A stretch of 64,000 nt of DNA from Rufibacter sp. DG15C (lineage in GTDB: Bacteria; Bacteroidota; Bacteroidia; Cytophagales; Hymenobacteraceae). The notes beneath the pieces were generated by a model that was not told where the DNA came from, made no database searches, and was given only the letters and a program-made list of their open reading frames with translations. The stretch lies in contig NZ_CP010776.1 in the NCBI RefSeq assembly GCF_001577755.1, positions 2,852,001-2,916,000 on the forward strand, in the 5' to 3' direction. Position 1 is the stretch's first letter; each line of letters starts with the position of its first letter. Position numbers and translations under genes: made by a program. Below are positions 58,653 to 64,000 of this stretch, in pieces.

Positions 58653-59630
58653 ATGTATAAACCCACAGATGCCCAGACCTGGAAAGGAAGAGTAGATGCC
58701 GCAGACGGTGAGTTGGGCTTGCGCTGGCACCAGGTGATGCAGTTGCTCAGGCTGTCGCCGGACCAGGAATTGCCACAAGTGGCGCCGGGCAAGCGTGGTT
58801 TTGCATTCCTGGGGTTCTGCTGTGATGAAGGCGTGCGCCGGAACCAGGGCAGGGTAGGAGCGGCCAGCGCGCCGCCTTTGATTCGGCAAGCCATGGCCTC
58901 CTTCGCGAACCACTTGCCCAGCAAATCTTCTCTACACGATGCGGGCGATGTGCTGGTGTTGAATCAGCATCTAGAAGAAGCGCAGGTGCAGTTGGGCAAG
59001 AAGGTGCAAGCCTTGCAGGAGCATGGCTACAAAACCATTGTCTTAGGCGGTGGCCATGAAACGGCGTATGGGCATTTTCTGGGTTTACAATCTGGGTTGC
59101 AGGAAGAGGAGACGTTGGGTGTCATCAATTTCGATGCCCATTTTGACTTGCGTAGTTACGCAACGCAACCCAGTTCAGGTACGCCGTTTTTGCAGATAGC
59201 AGACGTCTTAGATAAGCAGAACAAAGACTTTAATTACCTCTGTCTGGGCATTCAGGAATATGGCAATACGCGAGCTTTGTTCAATACCGCGCAGAACCTG
59301 GGTGCAGAATATGTACTGTCGCAGGACCTGCACATGTTCAAAGCCGAGGCTCTAAAAACCGACGTGCAGGCCTTTCTATCCAAAGTGGACAAAGTGTATG
59401 TGAGCATTGATTTGGATGTCTTCGCGGCGGGGTATGCCCCTGGGGTGAGTGCCCCGGCGGCGATGGGCGTGCAGCCAGATATTGTCCTTTTGCTTTTGCA
59501 GGAAATCATGAAATCTGGCAAGGTGCTCAGTCTGGACGTGGTGGAGCTGAATCCTCAGTTTGACATAGACAGCAGAACGGCCAAGTTAGCGGCCTCGCTC
59601 ATCTACCACAGCGTTATGAATTGGCGCTAG
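58653..59630 (+). CDS. hutG: Formimidoylglutamase
   Basis: 325-residue arginase/ureohydrolase-fold enzyme that turns formiminoglutamate into glutamate and formamide, the last Hut step. Manganese-site motifs: GGGHETAYGH near residue 130, NFDAHFDLR near 163 and SIDLDVFAAGYAPGVSAPAAMG near 250. The presence of hutG implies the direct route rather than the deiminase route. Its last 17 bp overlap the end of the convergent EcsC gene. Confidence 0.94.
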   Translation: MYKPTDAQTWKGRVDAADGELGLRWHQVMQLLRLSPDQELPQVAPGKRGFAFLGFCCDEGVRRNQGRVGAASAPPLIRQAMASFANHLPSKSSLHDAGDVLVLNQHLEEAQVQLGKKVQALQEHGYKTIVLGGGHETAYGHFLGLQSGLQEEETLGVINFDAHFDLRSYATQPSSGTPFLQIADVLDKQNKDFNYLCLGIQEYGNTRALFNTAQNLGAEYVLSQDLHMFKAEALKTDVQAFLSKVDKVYVSIDLDVFAAGYAPGVSAPAAMGVQPDIVLLLLQEIMKSGKVLSLDVVELNPQFDIDSRTAKLAASLIYHSVMNWR

Positions 59631-60378
59631 TAGAAGCGGGAAGGTGCAGAGTTTCTTTGTAGCGCATGCGGTAGGCGTTGAGCGCGGTGGTACCCAGCTT
59701 TTGCAACAACATATAATTGGCTATCGCACCTACGGGGGCGCCAATGATGGGCACTAACTGCGCCATCTTGGCCAGGTCAATATAGTCGCGGTACTCTTGC
59801 TGGAAGGTGCGCCAGTCAAATTCGTTTATGTCCTCAGGCAGGTGCTGTTTCTGGGTTTCCCAATCCACCATTTGCAAATATACCTCGCGGCGGTGCTGGT
59901 GACTACTGAACGCCAGCTGGAAGATGTGCAGCAAGTACACCCGCTCCCGGTAGTCGCGCACGTCAAACCCAGAAAGGCTACAAATCTCAAAAAGCAGCTT
60001 TAACTTCAAACTTAGCAACAGTGGAAAGTCGGCCAAACCCAGTAGTATTCCACCAGCGCCGGTGATGCCTCCCTCGGCGGCGGCGGTCTTTTTGTAGAAC
60101 TCAATGCGCTCTATCACGGCGGCTTCCTGGGCTTGCAGGCTGGAATATGAAACCGGCGGCCGGGACGTAATCTTCGCCCCGAACAGCACGGCTTTTATCA
60201 TTTGTCGCAAGGTGGTAGTAATGCCCTTATGGACCTTCTCCGGAATGAAGCTGTTTACCTTCTTTTGGAAACGGGCCGCCAGTTGGTTAACGAGGGTAGG
60301 CCTCCGGAGCATCTGCTCCTGCCACGCCCGCAGGTCATGCAAGACCTGTTGCTCATACTGGTGGTGTTCCATTTCCAT
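59614..60378 (-). CDS. EcsC family protein
   Basis: 254 residues of the EcsC family (PF12787-like), named after a Bacillus protein of unknown biochemical role linked to transport and competence. Visible: RQMIKAVLFGAKIT, then AEGGITGAGGILLGLADFPLLLSLKLKLLFEICSLSGFDVRD, and the C-terminal AQLVPIIGAPVGAIANYMLLQKLGTTALNAYRMRY. Glycine-rich amphipathic helices suggest membrane association. It overlaps the hutG tail by 17 bp on the opposite strand. Confidence 0.85.
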   Translation of the reverse strand: MEMEHHQYEQQVLHDLRAWQEQMLRRPTLVNQLAARFQKKVNSFIPEKVHKGITTTLRQMIKAVLFGAKITSRPPVSYSSLQAQEAAVIERIEFYKKTAAAEGGITGAGGILLGLADFPLLLSLKLKLLFEICSLSGFDVRDYRERVYLLHIFQLAFSSHQHRREVYLQMVDWETQKQHLPEDINEFDWRTFQQEYRDYIDLAKMAQLVPIIGAPVGAIANYMLLQKLGTTALNAYRMRYKETLHLPASTSANS

Positions 60379-60442
60379 TGAATTTCCTTGAGTTTACCGC
60401 GGTACCATCCCTAAAAACGCCGCTTGTATTTGTGAAGTTTTA

Positions 60443-61048
60443 TTAGTCTCTAGTTCCTAACTCAATTCTTAACTCCAAAATCTTATAGCCTGTGTCGCAA
60501 TTCAATTGGAGTTGGTTTTCTTCCAAAACTTCCATCTCCCAAATGACTGAAGGAACCTGAGTTTTTAACTCAATGATGGTAAGACCTACAGTGTCAAAAT
60601 ACAAGAGAGACGAGTGAGGACTTTTGGTTGAGTCCCATTGTTGGAGGAATATGCCGTCTTTATAGTGAAAGAACCAGCCTCCAAATGTTTTACCATCAAA
60701 ATCATGGAGTAATGGCTCACTTTTAACTGAAAAATAGCCCGGTCCGAATCGAATCTCACCTTCAAGGTTTTGGTACAGTTTGATGGAATTCATTTCAGTC
60801 CAATAGGTCCACTGCTCTATTGTGCTGGATTTAGTCAATTGGGCTTTCATCCGCAGCTTTTCTCCCTTAGTCCATGAAAATCTTTGGTAGAGCGAGAGGA
60901 GGCTTGCAGGAATCATGAAAAGAAGTCCTCCTAGCAGAATTATGGGAGTGAATAATAAAGACAAAAAGTAAAAGGAGAAGCTTTTTAAACTTCTCCTTCC
61001 TTCTGGCTTACTAACTAAGCCTAATTCTTTTACTTTTATTTGACTCAA
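60443..61048 (-). CDS. Unknown protein with one membrane segment
   Basis: 201 residues. A basic N terminus is followed by a membrane segment near residues 25-53 (FYFLSLLFTPIILLGGLLFMIPASLLSLY), and then a soluble beta-rich domain (FGPGYFSVKSEPLLHDFDGKTFGGWFFHYKDGIFLQQWDST). The codon choice is AT-richer than neighbours. I do not recognise it. Direction is shared with EcsC and rluF but no overlap is seen. Confidence 0.65.
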   Translation of the reverse strand: MSQIKVKELGLVSKPEGRRSLKSFSFYFLSLLFTPIILLGGLLFMIPASLLSLYQRFSWTKGEKLRMKAQLTKSSTIEQWTYWTEMNSIKLYQNLEGEIRFGPGYFSVKSEPLLHDFDGKTFGGWFFHYKDGIFLQQWDSTKSPHSSLLYFDTVGLTIIELKTQVPSVIWEMEVLEENQLQLNCDTGYKILELRIELGTRD

Positions 61049-61080
61049 TGATTAGTGGCTAGAAGACACTGCCTAATTAC

Positions 61081-62229
61081 CTATTTACTGCGTTTGCCGC
61101 CTCTGGTGCCCGCGGTGCGTTTGGCCGGGCCGCTGGCTTTGGGCTTACGATTGGCCGCCGATTTCGGGTTGGGGCTGGCCGCTGGTCTGGCTCCTAATTT
61201 GGTAGGCGCCGCGCTTTTGGGTCCTCTGGTAGAAGCGGGCTTTGGTCTGCCGCTGGCTTCCGCTTTTGGTTTGCCGGTGCCGGTTTTCTTGGCCGGGTAC
61301 TTGGCCTTGCGCTCAAAGTATTCGCGTTTCACTTCGCCGGGCAGGGTGCGCTTGTGCTCAGAGGCCGGAAGCGACTGCTGAGGTTTAGCGTAGTGAACCT
61401 TCACACCAAACTCTTCCTCTTCGCGCAGGTCAGAGAAGTCGTTCTCGGCTTCCTCGGCGGCCTGTTTGGCGGTGGTTCTGGTCTTGGCCGAAGCCTCCTC
61501 AGTTTTGGAAGAATCTGATACTGCTTCCAGTAGGCCTTTCATCTCGTCTGGAGACAAATGACGCCAGTGACCAGTAGGTAAATCAGCCAGTTTTACGTTC
61601 ATGATGCGCGTCCGCTTCAAGCTGGTGGCTTTATATTCAAGGGCTTCGCACATACGGCGCACCTGGCGGTTCCAGCCTTGCGTGAGCACAATGGTAAAGC
61701 TCTTAATCCCGCGTTTCTGCACGAAGCATTTCTTGGTCACGCCTTCAAACAAACGCACGCCGTTGCTCATCTTGGCAATGAACTCATCGGTTACGGGCTT
61801 GTCTACCGTCACCAAGTACTCCTTGTCATGGTTGTTGTCCGCGCGCAGAATCTTATTCACCAAATCCCCGTCATTGGTCAGGAAAATCAACCCCTCAGTA
61901 GGGTTGTCCAAACGCCCGATGGGGAAGATGCGTTTGGGATAGCCAATGAAGTCAATGATGTTGGTTTTATCCTTCGGGTCTGTGGTGGAGGTCACCCCGG
62001 CCGGCTTGTTAAAGGCCAACACAATGGGACGGTCCGACGGTTTTTTGGACTTGATGGTTTCGCCGTCCACAGCCACTACGTCGCCGGGTTTTACTGACGC
62101 GCCCATTTTGGGGATGCGGTCATTGATGGTCACGCGGCCTTCTTCAATGTAGCGGTCGGCCTCTCTTCTAGAGCAGAAGCCAGAGTCACTGATGTATTTA
62201 TTTAAGCGTACTTGTTCGTCTTTTGACAT
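61081..62229 (-). CDS. rluF: 23S rRNA pseudouridine synthase, RluF type, with basic C-terminal extension
   Basis: 382 residues. An N-terminal S4 RNA-binding domain (QVRLNKYISDSGFCSRREADRYIEEGRVTIN) precedes the RsuA/RluB-family catalytic domain with Asp108 in GRLDNPTEGL and the end motifs TQGWNRQVRRMCEALEYKATSLKRTRIMNVKL. It isomerises a uridine of 23S rRNA (U2604 in E. coli). Residues ~240-382 are a low-complexity Lys/Pro/Ala/Arg tail (TGTGKPKAEASGRPKPASTRG...) typical of Bacteroidota homologues and probably RNA-binding. Confidence 0.93.
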   Translation of the reverse strand: MSKDEQVRLNKYISDSGFCSRREADRYIEEGRVTINDRIPKMGASVKPGDVVAVDGETIKSKKPSDRPIVLAFNKPAGVTSTTDPKDKTNIIDFIGYPKRIFPIGRLDNPTEGLIFLTNDGDLVNKILRADNNHDKEYLVTVDKPVTDEFIAKMSNGVRLFEGVTKKCFVQKRGIKSFTIVLTQGWNRQVRRMCEALEYKATSLKRTRIMNVKLADLPTGHWRHLSPDEMKGLLEAVSDSSKTEEASAKTRTTAKQAAEEAENDFSDLREEEEFGVKVHYAKPQQSLPASEHKRTLPGEVKREYFERKAKYPAKKTGTGKPKAEASGRPKPASTRGPKSAAPTKLGARPAASPNPKSAANRKPKASGPAKRTAGTRGGKRSK

Positions 62230-62276
62230 GGTGATGTGATTCTTGGGTGATAGACTAATGCGCGGGTGACTCCTCT

Positions 62277-62498
62277 TTACTTGCCGCCGAAGGTTTTTAC
62301 GTACAGGTATTCCACCTTTGTACGAGCCCAGGGCGTCTTTCGGAGAAACTTGAGGCTGGATTGAATGCTGGGGTCACTGACAAAGCAGTTAATCCTGATG
62401 CGTTCGCCCAACTTCTCCCAACCGTAGTGTTCCACTAACTGGGCTAGAATGGTTTCCAGGGTTTTTCCGTGAAGGGGATTGTTCTTCTGTGTTTCCAC
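62277..62498 (-). CDS. VF530 family DNA-binding protein
   Basis: 73 residues matching the VF530 (DUF2132) family: [61 protein letters not shown] Vibrio homologue has been structurally studied as a small DNA-binding-like helical protein. It lies 47 bp before the rluF start on the same strand, and may be co-transcribed with it. Confidence 0.92.
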   Translation of the reverse strand: METQKNNPLHGKTLETILAQLVEHYGWEKLGERIRINCFVSDPSIQSSLKFLRKTPWARTKVEYLYVKTFGGK

Positions 62499-62679
62499 GC
62501 GCTTCTTCTATGATGATGTTTGTGACAATTGCTCCAAGGCAAGACCAGTGGTAACCTTCTTGAATAGAAGCTTTCTAGTCTGTACACAACAAATCAGGAT
62601 TTTGATGCGCACTGAAGCAAGACGCAAAGGTACCAACATTTGCGCGGACTACAGGATTTAATTAAGAAGAGAAGGGAGA

Positions 62680-62727
62680 GATGCCGTTTGGGGGCTGTTT
62701 TCCAGAAAACAGCCCCCAAACGGCATC
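62680..62727. repeat. Dispersed palindrome, copy 30: perfect 48-bp palindrome
   Basis: Arms of 23 bp with centre CA. Left arm runs GATGCCGTTTGGGGGCTG then TTTTC, and the right arm is its exact complement. Relative to the family consensus, substitutions in one arm are matched in the other. Confidence 0.92.
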
Positions 62728-62734
62728 TTATATG

Positions 62735-63556
62735 TTACAGGCAGTATTTCTCTACGGCCACGGCCACGCCGTCTTCTATGCTTTTCAAAGTGACTTCCTT
62801 AGCCACTGCTTTCACTTCGTCGCGGGCGTTGGCCACGGCTATGCCCAGACCCACTTCCTGCAGCATGTGAATGTCATTGTAATTGTCCCCGAAGGCAATC
62901 ACTTCAGACAGCTGGATGCCATGTTTCTGCAAGATTAACTCTAGACCCGATGCTTTGGAAATAGCTTTGGGCGCCAGCTCAAGGTACGTGTCTTTGGAAC
63001 GGTAGATGTGAATCTCCTCGCCAAACTGCCCATTCAAGGCTTGCTCTAAGGCATGGATTTCGGCCTCAGGGCCCATAAGCATGATTTTGTGCGCGCCGGT
63101 GTTGGCCTGTTGCCAGCTTTCTAGGACCTGGGCAGGGTGTTGCAGGATGGCCTTGGCTTTGGTGATTTTCTCTTCGCGCTCGGTCCATTGGTCCATTTGC
63201 GGGGCGTACCAGAAATCCTCCTGGTACAAGCTCATGTGTACCTGCGTGCCCTGCGTCATCTCCAGAATAGGCTGACAGATAGCTACCGGTATCATCACCG
63301 TCTCCAGGACTTCGGGCGTTCCTGAGCCTTCGGCAAAATGCAAGACATACCCGCCGTTGTAGCAGATGAGCGACGAAGGATGCACGCCCAATTCCTTCTG
63401 CAGGTGGTACATGGCGCTGGGCATGCGGCTAGACGCCAGAATCACCGGGAAATCTTTGGGCAGGCGCTGTAGAGTTGCAATGGTTTTTGGTGACAGTTCC
63501 CGGTCTTTGTTCAAGAGGGTACCGTCAATGTCTGTGCAGAAGGCTTTTAAAATCAT
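62735..63556 (-). CDS. Cof-type HAD-IIB phosphatase
   Basis: 273-residue haloacid-dehalogenase-like phosphatase. Motif I is TDIDGTLLNKD (nucleophile Asp9 and Asp11), motif II LASSRMPS, motif III Lys near 'PKAISKASGLELIL' and motif IV GDNYNDIHMLQEVGLGIAVANA. The IIB cap lies in between. Acts on sugar phosphates or nucleotides, and substrate is unknown. It ends 7 bp from palindrome copy 30. Confidence 0.92.
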   Translation of the reverse strand: MILKAFCTDIDGTLLNKDRELSPKTIATLQRLPKDFPVILASSRMPSAMYHLQKELGVHPSSLICYNGGYVLHFAEGSGTPEVLETVMIPVAICQPILEMTQGTQVHMSLYQEDFWYAPQMDQWTEREEKITKAKAILQHPAQVLESWQQANTGAHKIMLMGPEAEIHALEQALNGQFGEEIHIYRSKDTYLELAPKAISKASGLELILQKHGIQLSEVIAFGDNYNDIHMLQEVGLGIAVANARDEVKAVAKEVTLKSIEDGVAVAVEKYCL

Positions 63557-63667
63557 GATGCAAAAATACGAAGGACTGGGTTATAAAGACAGAAAGGTTA
63601 AATGCTTTCTCAGGTAGTCTATCCAAATCATTAGATGAAACGATGAAGAACAACCTAATAATAGCCA

Positions 63668-63763
63668 TTGCCAATCGCAGATTCTCCCCTTGAGGATTGC
63701 CAAAACGAGAGTTTGAGGCACCGAGCGCAGCTCAGTAGAGGGGTGTTTACACCTGCAAATGAA
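63668..63763. repeat. Intergenic element related to 33730-33810
   Basis: CCAATCGCAGATTCTCCCC and TTGAGG at the left, GGGGTGTTTACACC at the right, as in the other copy, with about 44 extra bases in the middle here. Confidence 0.5.
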
Positions 63764-63867
63764 GGCAATGCGTGTGAGACAAGGCAGTGCCTAGTCTCTA
63801 CAAATCCACCAATGCATTTCCCCCTCATCCTAACCTTCTCCCTCAGGGAGAAGGGACCACGCTAATA

Positions 63868-63905
63868 CGTTTTTAGGCTGATTTCCAGGAAATAGACCAA
63901 AAACG
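63868..63905. repeat. Dispersed palindrome, copy 31
   Basis: Left arm CGTTTTTAGGCTGATTTCC, right arm GGAAATAGACCAAAAACG, 23 bp after the stop codon of the truncated last gene. Confidence 0.85.
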
Positions 63906-63928
63906 GATATTAAAATTCACTTTAGCCT

Positions 63929-64000
63929 CTATCTGCTTTCCTTCAACAACTTCTCCGCTCTAAACAACCCATCGGCGGCTTGCAGAATCTTGGCTTTCAG
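63929..64000 (-). CDS. Unknown protein, C-terminal 23 residues (gene runs past the window)
   Basis: The open frame entering from the right edge reads LKAKILQAADGLFRAEKLLKESR and stops at 63929. The charged helical ending and the palindrome just after the stop are what a real gene end looks like in this genome. The family cannot be named from this fragment. Confidence 0.55.
   Translation of the reverse strand: MKAKILQAADGLFRAEKLLKESR

Noticed and set aside
63812-63860. TCTCCCTCAGGGAGAAGG stretch as a regulatory site
   Set aside because: This hairpin-like string resembles a common intergenic repeat in many bacteria, and nothing ties it to a neighbouring gene.
477-63905. Reading the 38-bp palindromes as simple intrinsic terminators
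   Set aside because: The stem is preceded by T and followed by A, the reverse of a terminator, and several copies sit in divergent promoter regions. Only copies with extra stems or extended arms qualify.
477-63905. The recurrent palindromes as a CRISPR array
   Set aside because: They are dispersed over 63 kb at irregular distances between genes, with no spacers of uniform length and no cas genes.

Overview
The window looks like a chromosomal segment of an aerobic, mid-GC Bacteroidota, most likely a Hymenobacteraceae member close to Rufibacter (lineage inferred from protein style, not proven). Reasons: Bacteroidota-type promoters (TAnnTTTG at -7), few Shine-Dalgarno sites, GH92 mannosidases, S9, M1, M28 and M48 exported peptidases, BSP-family and DUF6600 proteins, and a short palindrome family known to me only by its appearance here. 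No rRNA, tRNA, CRISPR array, transposase or prophage gene was seen.

Layout. 1-8.6 kb: end of a DinB gene, fatty acid desaturase, S9 peptidase, two small unknown genes, M28 peptidase, orphan histidine kinase. 8.7-20.3 kb: M1 peptidase, aldo/keto reductase, ArsC-like protein, small exported protein, CsbD, J-domain-like coiled-coil protein, PepD, quinone-oxidoreductase-like protein, GH92, small exported protein. 20.5-26.2 kb: a flavin-based redox locus (ApbE; operon of ankyrin protein, DUF2271 protein with an ApbE-type flavinylation motif, and a PepSY-flavodoxin-FNR fusion) with a Fur-box-like palindrome upstream. 26.5-33.3 kb: dienelactone hydrolase, DUF6056-like membrane protein, L-glyceraldehyde-3-phosphate reductase-like AKR, BSP-type protease, second GH92. 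33.9-40.5 kb: ACP-like protein with Thr in place of the phosphopantetheine Ser, then an RND efflux operon (regulator, TolC, adaptor, pump) with two matching operator palindromes. 40.8-42.2 kb: an AT-rich island with a SUKH-type immunity-like gene between two attC-like sites. 42.3-55 kb: M28 peptidase, a 38-codon small ORF with its own terminator, DUF6600, CPBP protease, a candidate structured small RNA, YpdA-like reductase, FUSC protein, YceI, GNAT, M48 lipoprotein. 55-59.6 kb: hutU, hutI, hutG (no hutH in the window). 59.6-64 kb: EcsC, an unknown membrane protein, RluF, VF530, HAD phosphatase and the tail of a further gene.

The most striking structure is a dispersed near-palindrome of about 38 bp, present about 31 times (roughly one per 2 kb), in almost every gap between transcription units and never inside the two clear operons. 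Its arms end in outward T5/A5 tracts in the wrong order for an ordinary intrinsic terminator, yet at several gaps GC-rich hairpins abut it so that its T tract becomes their U tract. One copy is a perfect 48-bp palindrome with paired compensatory changes, one lies inside a coding sequence, and one touches a start codon. Several apparent N-terminal extensions of genes are only translations of this repeat, and starts have been moved accordingly.
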